A stretch of 64,000 nucleotides of DNA. It comes from Nocardiopsis sp. YSL2 (GTDB lineage: Bacteria > Actinomycetota > Actinomycetes > Streptosporangiales > Streptosporangiaceae). The position numbers and the translations under genes are program-made. The stretch is taken from assembly GCF_030555055.1 (NCBI RefSeq), contig NZ_JAMOAO010000001.1, forward strand, positions 4,154,001 to 4,218,000, written 5' to 3'. Shown one piece after another: positions 33,308 through 43,065 of this stretch. Position 1 is the stretch's first letter. Each line of letters opens with the position of its first letter. The notes beneath the pieces are model-generated. The model had not been told where the DNA came from and made no database searches. It worked only from the letters and a program-made list of their open reading frames with translations.

Positions 33308-35512
33308 ATGAGCACTGACACCGTCGCGGACCACGAGGCAGCGCACAGCGAGAACACCGACGACGCGCCGGTCCTGGAGGTCTGCGACCTGCACGTCACC
33401 TTCCCCGGGCCGAACGGCGGTCCCGACGTCCACGCCGTCCGCGGTGTCGGCTACTCCGTCACCCGCGGCGAGGTGCTGGGCATCGTCGGCGAGTCGGGTT
33501 CCGGAAAGTCCGTGTCCTCCATGGCGGTGATGGGTCTGCTGCCCGACCACGCGCGGATCACCGGTTCGGTGCGGTTGCACGGCGAGGAACTCCTGGGCCT
33601 GGACGACCGCACCATGGCGCGCAAGCGCGGCAAGGCCATCTCCATGGTCTTCCAGGACCCGCTGTCGGGACTCACACCCGTCTACACCGTCGGCGACCAG
33701 CTCGCCGAGGCGGTCCTGGTGCACGACTCCACGAAGCCCAAGGCCAGGGCACGCGCACGCGCGGTGGAACTGCTCGAGCTGGTGGGCATCCCCAACGCCG
33801 CGTCGCGCTACCGCTCCTTCCCCCACGAGTTCTCCGGCGGCATGCGCCAGCGCGTCATGATCGCCATGGCGATGGCCAACGACCCCGACGTCATCATCTG
33901 CGACGAGCCCACCACCGCACTGGACGTCACCATCCAGGCGCAGATCCTCGACCTGCTGCGCACGGCCCGGCGCGAGACGGGAGCGGCCATCGTGATGATC
34001 ACCCACGACCTCGGCGTCGTCGCCGGGCTCGTCGACCGCGTCCTGGTGATGTACGCGGGCCGGCCCGTGGAGACCGGCAGCGTCGACCGGATCTACTACG
34101 GCAGCCGCATGCCCTACACCATGGGCCTGCTGGGCTCCGTGCCCCGCATGGACGTGGAACGCCAGGGCGCGCTGGTCCCCATCCAGGGCCACCCTCCGTC
34201 GCTGTCCGGCCTGCCGACCGGGTGCGCCTTCGCGCCGCGCTGCCCCATCGCCGAGCCCGAGTGCGAGATGGGCGAGCCGGCGCTCGTGACCATCGGCTCC
34301 CAGCCCTCCCGGGAGGAGGTACGGAACTCTCGTGCCGCCCTCGGGGGTGCGCCCGCGGTGGACGACACGGCCCACAGGGAGGCGCATCGATCGGCGTGCC
34401 TGCGCTCCGAGGAGATCGCCGAGCACCAGTGGACCGCGCGCGACATCTATCCCGTCCCCGAGATCCCGGAGTCGCCGGCGTCGCGGACACCGCGTCAGGA
34501 CCGTCCTGAGGTGCTGCGGGTCACCGATCTCACCAAGCACCACCCGCTGAAGAAGGGCATGGTGCTCAAGCGGCGCGTGGGGACCGTGTACGCGGTCGAC
34601 GGCATCGACTTCGACATCCGCGAGGGGGAGACGCTCGCCCTGGTCGGCGAGTCCGGCTGCGGGAAGTCCTCCACCCTCATGGAGATCATGGAGCTGGACA
34701 CGCCCCAACGGGGCAGAGTCGAGCTGATGGGACGGGACACGGCGAGCCTGAGCAGCACCGACCGGTTCCGACTCCGGCGCGACATGCAGATCGTGTTCCA
34801 GGACCCGATGAGCTCCCTCGACCCGCGCATGACCGTCTTCGAGATCATCTCCGAACCGCTGCGCACCCACGGGACATCCCAGGCCGAGACCACCGCGCGG
34901 GTCTACGACCTGCTCGACCTGGTCGGTCTGGACACCGAGCACGCCACACGCTTCCCCGCCGAGTTCTCCGGTGGCCAGCGCCAGCGCATCGGCATCGCCC
35001 GTGCGCTGGCCCTGGAGCCCAGAGTGCTCGTGCTGGACGAGCCCGTGTCGGCCCTGGACGTGTCCATCCAGGCCGGTGTGGTCAACCTGCTGGAGCAACT
35101 GCAGGCGCGGCTCGGACTGTCCTACCTGTTCGTGGCGCACGACCTGTCGGTGGTCCGGCACATCGCCGACCGGGTCGCGGTCATGTACCTGGGCCGCATC
35201 GTGGAGATCGGTGACACCGAATCGATCTACGGCCGGCCCTCGCACCCCTACACCCAGGCGCTGCTGTCGGCCATTCCGATCCCCGACCCGGAGAAGGAGC
35301 GCGCGCGCACGCACATCGTCCTCGACGGAGACCTGCCGAGCCCCGCCGACCCGCCCTCGGGTTGCAGGTTCCGGACCAGGTGCCAGAAGTTCAGCACCCT
35401 CTCCGAACCCGACCGGGAGCAGTGCACGGTCATCGAACCTCGGGTCACGTCGGTCGACGGGGGTGATCAGTCGGCGGCCTGTCACTTCGCGGAGCGGCCG
35501 GCGGGTGTCTGA
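33308..35512 (+). CDS. Double ABC ATPase of the peptide transporter (DppD-DppF fusion)
   Basis: A 734-residue protein with two complete nucleotide-binding domains. First domain: GESGSGKS, signature SGGMRQR, Walker [12 protein letters not shown]. Second domain: [25 protein letters not shown]. Each is followed by an oligopeptide-transporter C-terminal region with a Cys-containing segment ([20 protein letters not shown]). A linker of about 100 residues joins them. One polypeptide therefore supplies both ATPase subunits for the two permeases upstream. Confidence 0.93.
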   Translation: MSTDTVADHEAAHSENTDDAPVLEVCDLHVTFPGPNGGPDVHAVRGVGYSVTRGEVLGIVGESGSGKSVSSMAVMGLLPDHARITGSVRLHGEELLGLDDRTMARKRGKAISMVFQDPLSGLTPVYTVGDQLAEAVLVHDSTKPKARARARAVELLELVGIPNAASRYRSFPHEFSGGMRQRVMIAMAMANDPDVIICDEPTTALDVTIQAQILDLLRTARRETGAAIVMITHDLGVVAGLVDRVLVMYAGRPVETGSVDRIYYGSRMPYTMGLLGSVPRMDVERQGALVPIQGHPPSLSGLPTGCAFAPRCPIAEPECEMGEPALVTIGSQPSREEVRNSRAALGGAPAVDDTAHREAHRSACLRSEEIAEHQWTARDIYPVPEIPESPASRTPRQDRPEVLRVTDLTKHHPLKKGMVLKRRVGTVYAVDGIDFDIREGETLALVGESGCGKSSTLMEIMELDTPQRGRVELMGRDTASLSSTDRFRLRRDMQIVFQDPMSSLDPRMTVFEIISEPLRTHGTSQAETTARVYDLLDLVGLDTEHATRFPAEFSGGQRQRIGIARALALEPRVLVLDEPVSALDVSIQAGVVNLLEQLQARLGLSYLFVAHDLSVVRHIADRVAVMYLGRIVEIGDTESIYGRPSHPYTQALLSAIPIPDPEKERARTHIVLDGDLPSPADPPSGCRFRTRCQKFSTLSEPDREQCTVIEPRVTSVDGGDQSAACHFAERPAGV

Positions 35513-35587
35513 GCCCGGCGTTTCGGAAAGGCACGGTCGGCGCCGTCCCGCGCGCCGGCCGGATCACCCAACAGGAGGAGAATCCCC

Positions 35588-37279
35588 ATGCGAATCGGGC
35601 AGGTGCGCTACCTCGCACCCGTCGCGGCCCTGGCCCTGGTGGCCACTGCCTGCGGAGGCGACGGCGGCAACACCCAGGCGGCCTCTCCCTCCGCCCAGGA
35701 CCTGAACCCCGCTCCCCGTGCGGACCTGCAGGAGGGCGGCACCTTCGTGTGGGCCATCAGCGCGTACGACGAGCAGCACAACATGCACCACGTCGACGGC
35801 AACCTGGCCAACGTCCGCCGGGTGGCCGCCGCCGTGCTGCCCAGCCCGGCCCGGTACGACGGTGAGGGCACGGCCTCTCCCAACACCGCCTTCGTGACCG
35901 ACTTCGGTGTCAGCGACGACGGCCTCGAGGTCCACTACGAGCTCAACCCCGACGCGGTGTGGTCCGACGGTGAGCCCGTCACCGCCGACGACTACGAGGC
36001 CAACCTCGAGACCCTCAGCGGCGAGCGCGACGGCGACTGGGAACTCGGCGGCATCGACGGCTACGACCGGGTGTCGGAGTTCGTCCCCGGCGACGACGAG
36101 TACTCCTTCACCCTGGAGTTCGAAGAGCCCTACGCCGAGTGGCCCTCCCTGTTCTCCCCCCTGTACCCGGCCGAGTACATGGCGGACGACCAGAAGTTCA
36201 AGGACGGCTACCGCAAGGACTACCCCGTCACCGCGGGCCCGTTCGGGGACGTGGAGTTCGACGACGTCGCCGAGCGCGTCACGATCACGAAGAACGAGGA
36301 CTGGTGGGGCACCGAACCCCTGCTGGACGAGATCGTCTTCGACGCCATGGGCAGCGACGCCATGGCCGCCGCCTTCAACAACGGCGAGGTCGACGGCTTC
36401 TACCTGGGCTACGACGCCGCCGGGTACGAGCTCCTCAAGGACCGCGAGGGCGACGGCGCCTATTTCACCCAGGCCGTCAACCACGGCCACCGGGCCGCCT
36501 CGCTCAACGGCGCCAGCCCGCAGCTGGAGGACGTCGACGTCCGCCACGCCATCTCCCTGGCCATCGACCGCAACGCTCTGGCCGAGGTGGCCCTGGGCGC
36601 GGTGAACTGGCCGATCACGGGCGAGGTCAACCGCCTGCTGCGCTCCAGCCAGTACGGCTACCGGGACAACAGCGAGGGGTACGGCGAGTTCGACCCCGAG
36701 CAGGCCGCCACGCTGCTCGACGAGGCCGGGTGGACCCTGGAGGACGGCGCTGAGTTCCGCACCAACGAGGACGGCGAGACGCTGACGCTGGACTGGGTGG
36801 CCTCCGAGGACCTGGACATCGCCAAGGACGAGGCCGAGATCGGTCGCGACATGCTGGCCGAGGTCGGCATCGAGGTCGAGGTCCGGCAGGTGCCGTCCAA
36901 CGCCCTGTTCTCGGAGTACATCATCCCGGGCAACTACGAACTCGCCACCTACGTGCTCACCGGGTCCAACCCGTACGCGGGTGACTCCCAGGAGAACTAC
37001 GGCATGCCGAACGAGGACGGCGAGTGGGGCAACAACCTCGCGCGCACGTCCACGCAGGAGATCGACGACGCGTTCGCCGAGCTGCGTTCCGAGACCGACC
37101 CGGACCGCTACGCCGAGATCGCCAACGAGATCGACCGCATGCTGTGGGAGGAGGTCGTGACCATCCCGTTCTTCGAGCGCCCGGGCCTGTACGTGGTGAA
37201 CGAGGACCTGCACAACTGGGGCGAGTACGGTCTGGCCTCGGACTACGTGTACGAGGACATCGGCTGGGCCGCTGAGTAG
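35588..37279 (+). CDS. ABC transporter substrate-binding lipoprotein, family 5 (DppA/OppA-like)
   Basis: A 563-residue lipoprotein with lipobox VATAC near residue 19. It shows the family 5 segments (EVHYELNPDAVWSDGEPVTA, VDVRHAISLAIDRNAL, AATLLDEAGW). AGGAGGA lies just before the ATG. It captures the ligand outside the membrane and passes it to the two permeases encoded upstream. The mature protein is strongly acidic. Ligand unknown: peptides are the default, but the pectate lyase next door makes a plant-derived oligosaccharide possible. Confidence 0.92.
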   Translation: MRIGQVRYLAPVAALALVATACGGDGGNTQAASPSAQDLNPAPRADLQEGGTFVWAISAYDEQHNMHHVDGNLANVRRVAAAVLPSPARYDGEGTASPNTAFVTDFGVSDDGLEVHYELNPDAVWSDGEPVTADDYEANLETLSGERDGDWELGGIDGYDRVSEFVPGDDEYSFTLEFEEPYAEWPSLFSPLYPAEYMADDQKFKDGYRKDYPVTAGPFGDVEFDDVAERVTITKNEDWWGTEPLLDEIVFDAMGSDAMAAAFNNGEVDGFYLGYDAAGYELLKDREGDGAYFTQAVNHGHRAASLNGASPQLEDVDVRHAISLAIDRNALAEVALGAVNWPITGEVNRLLRSSQYGYRDNSEGYGEFDPEQAATLLDEAGWTLEDGAEFRTNEDGETLTLDWVASEDLDIAKDEAEIGRDMLAEVGIEVEVRQVPSNALFSEYIIPGNYELATYVLTGSNPYAGDSQENYGMPNEDGEWGNNLARTSTQEIDDAFAELRSETDPDRYAEIANEIDRMLWEEVVTIPFFERPGLYVVNEDLHNWGEYGLASDYVYEDIGWAAE

Positions 37280-37321
37280 CCCGCCGAGCCGACGGGACCA
37301 GCTCCGTCGACGACGTACCTT

Positions 37322-37359
37322 CCGGGGGCGTCGCCTCTCACCGCAGGCGGCACCCCCGG
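37322..37359 (+). terminator. Hairpin terminator after the ABC importer operon
   Basis: CCGGGGGCGTCGCCT pairs with AGGCGGCACCCCCGG across 8 nt, with two mismatches, 42 nt after the receptor stop codon. Confidence 0.65.
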
Positions 37360-37553
37360 TTCCTGTCCTGCCGGGCGGACGGTGCCCGGAGGCCGAGAGC
37401 CGGGTCGGGCGGGGCGGAACCGAGGCCGGGGCGCGTGGTCTCGCCGGGCTGCCCGGGGAGGGACGTTCGGGGTCGGCTTGGGGCTCGGGTCCCAGCTGTG
37501 ACAATCTCGGAGGACGGACAACACCCCCTCGCCCCGCTCGTGGAAAGCCCTCG

Positions 37554-38588
37554 ATGAGACTTCACCCGTTCGCCGCCGCAGGCGCGGCGGCACTGCTGTG
37601 CGCCGCTCTGGTCTCCTGCTCCAGCGATGACGACCCCCTGGACACCGAGCCGGTGAACGCCGACGTCGCTCCCCCGCCCGAGGAGGAGAGCGCCGCTCCC
37701 TCCGAGACGGCCGAGGAGCAGGCCACCGCACTGGGCTGGGCCGGCCACCCGGCCGAGGCGGACGGTGAGGAGTACCCGGGCGTGACGGGGGGCGCGGACG
37801 GCGAGACGGTCACCGCTTCGGACGCCGACGACCTGGCCGAGCACCTGTCCTCGGACGAACCCCTGACCGTCGAGGTCAACGGCACCATCGATCTCGGCGG
37901 ATCGCTGGAGGTGGGTTCGGACAAGACCCTGGTCGCCGGGGAGGACGGCGCAGAGCTCACCGACGGGCGCCTGGTGGTGGACGGCGCGGCCAACGTCGTC
38001 CTGGACGGACTGAGCGTGGACGCCGACGGAACGGCCCTGGCCGTCCGGGGCGGCAGCCACCACGTGTGGGTGGACGGGTCGACGTTCTCCGGAGGCGACG
38101 GCGATCCCCTGGTGACGGTGGACGACGGGTCCGACTACGTCACGCTGTCCTGGAACCACTTCAGCGACGCCGAGTCCGCCCTGGTCGTCGGGGGCGAGGA
38201 CGACGAACCCGGCGCCCTGCGGGTGAGCATCCACCACAACTTCTTCGACGGCACGGCCGGGGCCCAGCCGCGGGCGCGCAACGCCGAGCACGTGCACGTG
38301 TTCAACAACTACTTCCGCGGCAACGCCGACTACGGGGTGCTCTCCACACACGGCTCCCTGGTCCTGGTCGAGGGCAACTACTTCGAGGACACGGCGATGT
38401 CGGTCTCCGCCGGAGACGAGGAACCCGGAAACGTGGTGACCAGGGACAACCTCCTGGTGGACACCGAGCAGCCGGAGCTGCGCGGCGACGTTCCGGACCC
38501 CCCTTACGCCTACGGGATCGACGACACCGTGGACGTGCCCGACCTCGTCTCCGCGGGAGCGGGCCTCAGGTCGGCTTCCCGGCCCTGA
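37554..38588 (+). CDS. Pectate lyase lipoprotein (polysaccharide lyase family 1)
   Basis: A 344-residue predicted lipoprotein (Cys at about residue 21, VSCSS) with an acidic Pro/Glu-rich linker followed by a right-handed beta-helix. Family 1 signatures are clear: SHHVWVDGSTF, DYVTLSWNHF, VSIHHNFFDG, the catalytic-Arg region QPRARNAEHVHVFNNYF, and acidic calcium-site residues. It would cleave polygalacturonate by beta-elimination at the cell surface. It is shorter than many secreted pectate lyases. It follows the ABC importer operon after a terminator, so it has its own promoter. Confidence 0.85.
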   Translation: MRLHPFAAAGAAALLCAALVSCSSDDDPLDTEPVNADVAPPPEEESAAPSETAEEQATALGWAGHPAEADGEEYPGVTGGADGETVTASDADDLAEHLSSDEPLTVEVNGTIDLGGSLEVGSDKTLVAGEDGAELTDGRLVVDGAANVVLDGLSVDADGTALAVRGGSHHVWVDGSTFSGGDGDPLVTVDDGSDYVTLSWNHFSDAESALVVGGEDDEPGALRVSIHHNFFDGTAGAQPRARNAEHVHVFNNYFRGNADYGVLSTHGSLVLVEGNYFEDTAMSVSAGDEEPGNVVTRDNLLVDTEQPELRGDVPDPPYAYGIDDTVDVPDLVSAGAGLRSASRP

Positions 38589-38680
38589 GGGACCGGGGGC
38601 GGGGACCCACGCGCTCCTGAGGCGGTGTGAGCGATGCGGGCGGGGTGGGATGCCCCCGACCCCGGGTGCGGGGGTCCCGG

Positions 38681-39562
38681 TCAGGGCATGCCGAACCCGT
38701 GGAACTCGTAGCGTTCGCTGTGCCCGTCCGGTGAGCTGTAGTCGAACCTGCGCGGATAGCCGCGCGGGTCGATCCACAACTCGAACTCGGCGTCCTCGAC
38801 GGCGCGGAGTGTGTTGGCCCCGTCCTCGAAGTCCGCGCGCATCGCGGTGAACGTGCCTGTGTACCGATACGCGGCGTGAGCGGCCTTCCTCCCCGGCCAC
38901 GCCAGGTGTGCCTGCTCCCCACCGGCGAACGCCAGGTCGGGCGAGGAGATGAGCACCTCGCGCAGCCGGGCCGACGCGAAGGTCCGCGAGCACAGGTACC
39001 GGTCCGCGGCGCTGGGCGGATCCAGCACGAGCAGGCCGGGGACCGCGTTCGTCGCGGTCATCATGTACTGGCCGTCCATCTCGTACCGGTAGACCTCCTC
39101 GCCGTCCGCGCGGTCGACGTAGTGCTCGAAGGCGGGGTCGGCCCCGTCGTCGTAGATCGCGTGACCGTGTTCCAGGGCCGGAGTGGCGAGCGTCACGGGG
39201 ATCGCGCTCCCCATCACCGCCGCCGCGCCCAGGGGCACGGGGCCACCGTCGCTCAGGGTGAACGTGATGTGGAAGGAGGAGGCGGCCTCCACGAGCTCGA
39301 CCGCCGCCTGTACGGCCCCGCGGGCGTTCTCGGGGCCCCCGTCGGTGGCGGCGAACGGGTTGGTGAGCGCTGAAGAGGCCGTGAGGTCCGGCAGGGGTTC
39401 GTTCGTGGCCATGCGGGTCAGACCCCACCCGCTCGCGGTCGCGCCGAGGCAGGCCAGGACCACGGTCAGGCACAGGAACCAACCCGGCCGGAGGCGGTCG
39501 GGCCCCGGGGCGGGTGATGGCCTGTGATCGGAGGGGGAGGCGTCCGGCATCGACGTCGACAC
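38681..39562 (-). CDS. Membrane-anchored secreted protein of unknown function, LprG/LppX-like in outline
   Basis: About 293 residues: a Pro-rich cytoplasmic start, one membrane helix at about residues 25-45 (GWFLCLTVVLACLGA), then an extracellular domain. That domain has alternating strands and the segments SSFHITFTLSDGG, YRYEMDGQYMMT and AEFELWIDPRGYPRRFDYS. The pattern resembles half-barrel lipid-carrier lipoproteins such as LprG/LppX, but the resemblance is by eye only. GTG 39562 has GAGG upstream; ATG 39550 is an alternative. It follows the pilin-like gene on the same strand. Confidence 0.7.
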   Translation of the reverse strand: MSTSMPDASPSDHRPSPAPGPDRLRPGWFLCLTVVLACLGATASGWGLTRMATNEPLPDLTASSALTNPFAATDGGPENARGAVQAAVELVEAASSFHITFTLSDGGPVPLGAAAVMGSAIPVTLATPALEHGHAIYDDGADPAFEHYVDRADGEEVYRYEMDGQYMMTATNAVPGLLVLDPPSAADRYLCSRTFASARLREVLISSPDLAFAGGEQAHLAWPGRKAAHAAYRYTGTFTAMRADFEDGANTLRAVEDAEFELWIDPRGYPRRFDYSSPDGHSERYEFHGFGMP

Positions 39563-40526
39563 GGGTGGGACCTCGATTCTGGGGGGCGTGGGTGTGAGCA
39601 GGGCCCGGGGCGCGCACGGAGGCTGGAGTCGAAGAGCCATCCGTTGATTCCGGAGAGTACTTGCTCGGAGGCGCGGAGTGGTCGCGAACAGGTGCAGGTT
39701 CCAGGGTCGCTCGCAGGAGTTCACCTCCGGAGGCCACGAAACGCAGCACGTATTCGCGGTGGGGGGAGTCCAGAGCAGGTCCGACGAACTCGAAGGTACG
39801 GGTTCGCGCCAGTATGCGCAGCGTTTCCTCCGAAGCATGCTCCCACAGCGTCCGGATCGCGACCCGCGATGCCAGGGAGCCGGAGAATCGGCGGCTGGCG
39901 AAGAGCTCCAGCCACTCGTCGGCCTCCAACCGCAGGACGGTCGCCTCCAGCACCCGGGAGTTCAGCAGGCCCAGGACGGCCAGGGCGCAGTCGACCCGCC
40001 CGACGGCCGACAACCGACCCCGCGCGCACCTGAGGACCGCGTCGGCGGCCGCCACGGGATCCAGCGTCCACTCCTGGCCTGAGCCCGCCCCTGAGCCCGG
40101 CCCGGAGCCTGGCCCGAGGCCGGGGCCGGAGGCGGGGCCGTCGCCGTTCCCGGGCGCGGAGTCCTGCCCCACGGCGTCCGCGCCGCCACCTGCGGGGGTA
40201 CGGCCGCCGCCGTCGCCCGCGTCAGCCGGGGCATCCCCGCGCCCATCGGCCGGGACATCTCCGGCCCCGTTCCCGTGTTGGTCCCGGGCCGGGTCCCCGT
40301 CCTCGAACCCGCCGGGTTCCGGGCCGCCGTCACCCGGCCCCGGGCCGTGCCCGACCGGTTCCGTCCCGGTGGCCTGTCCGCCCAGGATCCGTTGGACGGC
40401 GGCACCCAGCGCCACCGGTGTCCTGGGCACGAAGGAGAAGGCCGCCACGGCCAGGGACACCACCACCAGGAGCAGGGCCGTGTACTCCACCAGCACGCCG
40501 CCCCGATCCACGCCGTCCCCCCTCAT
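39563..40526 (-). CDS. Pilin-like membrane protein with Gly/Pro-rich linker, 3' end undefined
   Basis: ATG 40526 overlaps the stop codon of the upstream DUF559 gene (ATGA). The protein starts MRGDGVDRGGVLVEYTALLL, like Flp/TadE pseudopilins with the conserved Glu. A long Gly/Pro/Asp-rich linker follows at about residues 50-150, then a helical domain of about 120 residues (VDCALAVLGLLNSRVLEATV). The frame meets no stop codon until about 37338, far beyond credible coding sequence and across two other genes. The end given here is therefore arbitrary, and a frameshift near 39560-39700 is likely. No assigned function. Confidence 0.5.
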
Positions 40527-41386
40527 CGCAGCCGGGGCGGGTGTCGATCGAACCTGAGGGCGTCCCGTTGCACGGCCTGCTCGTCCTCCGGAGAACAGGT
40601 CCAGCCCCGCGCGGTGAGTTCGCGCTGGAGCCGGCGCAGCAGCCGGCCGGGACGGGCGGACAGGTCGTGGATCCCGATGGACACGACCCCCCACCCCTCG
40701 TCCGCCATGGCCGCGTACCGGTACCGGTCGAGCGCCCGCGCCCGCGGGTCCGCGTGGTGTTCCCTGCTGTCGTACTCCAACGCGAGCCGGTAGCCCGGCC
40801 AGCCGAGGTCGGTGTGGAAGATCCCTTCCCGGGTGGGGACGGGGCACTGGGGCTCGGGCGCGGGCAGCCGGGTCGAGCGCACCAGGACCCGGGCCCACGA
40901 CTCGGCGGGGGAGTGGCTCAGACCAGAGCTCAGCCGCACGGCGTCGCGCAGCCTGGCGTGCTGGCGCGGGGATCGGCGGCGCCGGGCGGCGGCGACCAGC
41001 GCGTGCCGGTGCACCAGGCCACGGGCCAGGAACATGTCGAGCCGCGACGTGGCCAGGAACAGCGAGGGCGCCCGTGCGGCGATGTCGGCGGCGGTGCGGG
41101 CGGGCGCGGTGACCCGTGCCCCCTCCACCACGACCCGCTCGTGCGGCGGGACGAGCTCGTGGTGGGCCACCACCGCCTGGGTGCCGACGCGGCGCACGCC
41201 CCGGGGCACGGCCACGTGCAGCCGTGTGCGCGTGACCCGGGTGCCGTGCGGGTAGGCGTCCACCCCCCACACGTAGGCGGCGGTGACGTCGCACGCGACG
41301 GCATCGGCGGAGAGCAGGCCGAGCACCGGGACGAGCGTGCGCAGAAGGAGGGAACGGTCGGGGAGGGTGTCCTCACTGACGGTCAT
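40523..41386 (-). CDS. DUF559 / AbiEi-like protein with a PD-(D/E)XK nuclease fold
   Basis: A 287-residue protein. The N-terminal two thirds resemble the AbiEi-type antitoxin and winged-helix region common in actinobacteria. The C-terminal DUF559 domain resembles the very-short-patch endonuclease fold (ESWARVLVRSTRLP, TDLGWPGYRLALEYDSREHH, GWGVVSIG), with Asp and Glu in the expected metal positions. Such proteins are abundant in actinomycetes and their role is unproven. Its stop overlaps the start of the pilin-like gene by 4 nt, so the two are translationally coupled. Confidence 0.8.
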   Translation of the reverse strand: MTVSEDTLPDRSLLLRTLVPVLGLLSADAVACDVTAAYVWGVDAYPHGTRVTRTRLHVAVPRGVRRVGTQAVVAHHELVPPHERVVVEGARVTAPARTAADIAARAPSLFLATSRLDMFLARGLVHRHALVAAARRRRSPRQHARLRDAVRLSSGLSHSPAESWARVLVRSTRLPAPEPQCPVPTREGIFHTDLGWPGYRLALEYDSREHHADPRARALDRYRYAAMADEGWGVVSIGIHDLSARPGRLLRRLQRELTARGWTCSPEDEQAVQRDALRFDRHPPRLR

Positions 41387-41484
41387 ACGTCCAGGTTCGG
41401 CGCTGGACGACGGCCCGACAAGAGCCCGCCCGGACCTGTGGACAACCGCTCCCCGGAGGTGAGCGGCTCGCCGCGGGCCGGGCG

Positions 41485-42597
41485 CTACTGCATCGCGCCG
41501 TCACCGGCCGCGAGGTGGATGTGGTCGACGTGGTCCAGCGTGATGTTGCCGTAGTGCGGGTAGTGGCGGGCGACGCCGGGCCACTGGCCCACCGGGTCCG
41601 GCGGGAACCGGGTGTTGTTCCAGATCAAGCGGTTGTAGATGATGCCCTTGATCCCGAGTCGGTCGGCGTTCTGGATGAGCCAGTTGATGACGGTCACGGC
41701 CGTGGCGTCCATCTCGGCCGAGGGCACCTGGCCGATCGGAGCCATCATGTAGTCGACCGCCTCGCCGGTGGAGTGGTCACTGCCGGCCTCGGCGCGATAG
41801 CCGCCCGCGGTGAGGTAGAAGCCGCCGAACTCGTCCTGGAGGGCCTGGTGGACGCTGCACATGACGGGGTGCAGCTGGCCGAGTGAGGCACAGTCGATGA
41901 TGGCGCCGCCTCCGAATACGCGTGAGGGATCGAACCGGTAGGAGCCCTCCTGGTCCACCAGGTTGACCCGGATCATGGACAACGCGGTCTCGAGGCTGTC
42001 GACGGGACCATTCACACACTCGATGACGCCGTCCGGGCTCCGGCCGCACTCGTTGGGAGGGTGCACGATGGCGATGGCCGAGGCGTTGCCCACCACGGTG
42101 TCGGCGTCCTCCTCCGAGCCGTCGCAGTTGACGTCGTTCCAGGGGAGCGAGCCGTCCTCCTCCAGTTCCTTCTGGCAGATCGCGCCGCGCACCTCGACGC
42201 GCACGATGTTGCCGTTGCGGCCCTGGACGTTGTCGCTGGCCCGGATGTCGGTGAGGACCGCGCCGTTCTCCCGCGCGTATTCCTCCGCGCGCGCCTCGGC
42301 CTTCTCCTCGTCGAACCACGGCATGGGGTAGGCCCCGTCGAACAGGTCCTGGGCGGCCTGGTCCCGCAGCGCGCTCACCGCGGCCAGCGCCGCGGCGTCG
42401 GCGGCGGTCTGCACCTGGCTGCGCTGGTCGTTGGCCGCGCCCACCCGCACGAAGAGCAGAGTCAGCGACAGCAGGGCGAGCGTCAGGCCGAACAGGAGCA
42501 GGACGTTGGACTGGCCGGCGTCGCCACGGCCCAACGGGAGCCGGCGGCGGGAGCGCGCGGCCGTGGCCGTACGCCGTGGGGACCTTCGCGGTGCCAT
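41485..42597 (-). CDS. TadG-like membrane protein fused to a LAS-type peptidase-like domain (ARB_07466-like)
   Basis: A 370-residue protein. The basic N-terminus precedes a TadE/G-type membrane segment at about residues 28-52 (GQSNVLLLFGLTLALLSLTL) and the TadG-like segment QVQTAADAAALAAVSALRDQ. The C-terminal 150 residues contain SDHSTGEAVD, which fits SxHxxGxAxD of LAS/M15 peptidases, and DHVDHIHL as the second histidine pair. This is the ARB_07466-like domain often found in wall enzymes. It would place a peptidoglycan-acting domain outside the membrane on a pilus-type anchor. It stands alone on the minus strand. Confidence 0.8.
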   Translation of the reverse strand: MAPRRSPRRTATAARSRRRLPLGRGDAGQSNVLLLFGLTLALLSLTLLFVRVGAANDQRSQVQTAADAAALAAVSALRDQAAQDLFDGAYPMPWFDEEKAEARAEEYARENGAVLTDIRASDNVQGRNGNIVRVEVRGAICQKELEEDGSLPWNDVNCDGSEEDADTVVGNASAIAIVHPPNECGRSPDGVIECVNGPVDSLETALSMIRVNLVDQEGSYRFDPSRVFGGGAIIDCASLGQLHPVMCSVHQALQDEFGGFYLTAGGYRAEAGSDHSTGEAVDYMMAPIGQVPSAEMDATAVTVINWLIQNADRLGIKGIIYNRLIWNNTRFPPDPVGQWPGVARHYPHYGNITLDHVDHIHLAAGDGAMQ

Positions 42598-43065
42598 ACG
42601 CGTTCCGGGGGGTCGTCCGCGCGTACGCGGTGAGGCAGGGGTCGGCGGGGTGTCGGGACGGAAACCGTTCCTTGGCGTAGCTTATCGGGGCCCGTCCGTG
42701 ACCGGTAGGCCCTGTGGACGGACGCGAGGGAGCGGCCGGGGCCGCGAGACAGGTCTCCGGTCGCCCCGCCCGCCTCGGAGCCGGTTCGACCAGGGCGGGC
42801 GGGTCTGCGGGTCGGCCCGTGGGCGGCCCTTGTCCCATTACCAGTCCGGGGACTCCGGGACGGCTGGTCGGACCGGGAAAGCCGACTCTCGGCGAAGCCG
42901 GTGTCCGAGGACGATCGACGCCCGGGTGCGCGTCCGGGGGCGGGACGGCCTCCTCCGGCCGCGCGGCTGTTTCTCGCACGGCGGCGGAGGCCTCTGGGGG
43001 CCGAGATCCCTTCCCCCCTTCCAGAGGCCGTGCCAAGGACCACCGCACGCCCCCGACACGGGTCG
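42598..43065. other. Intergenic stretch of about 0.47 kb
   Basis: No credible gene is visible; long open frames are high-GC artefacts. It carries the promoter for the TadG-like gene and the 3' region of the glycosyltransferase gene. No clear hairpin was found. Confidence 0.5.

Noticed and set aside
37338..41294. A very long open frame on the minus strand spanning several genes
   Set aside because: Only the part from 40526 to about 39600 looks like protein. The rest is arginine- and proline-rich, out-of-frame translation of other genes.
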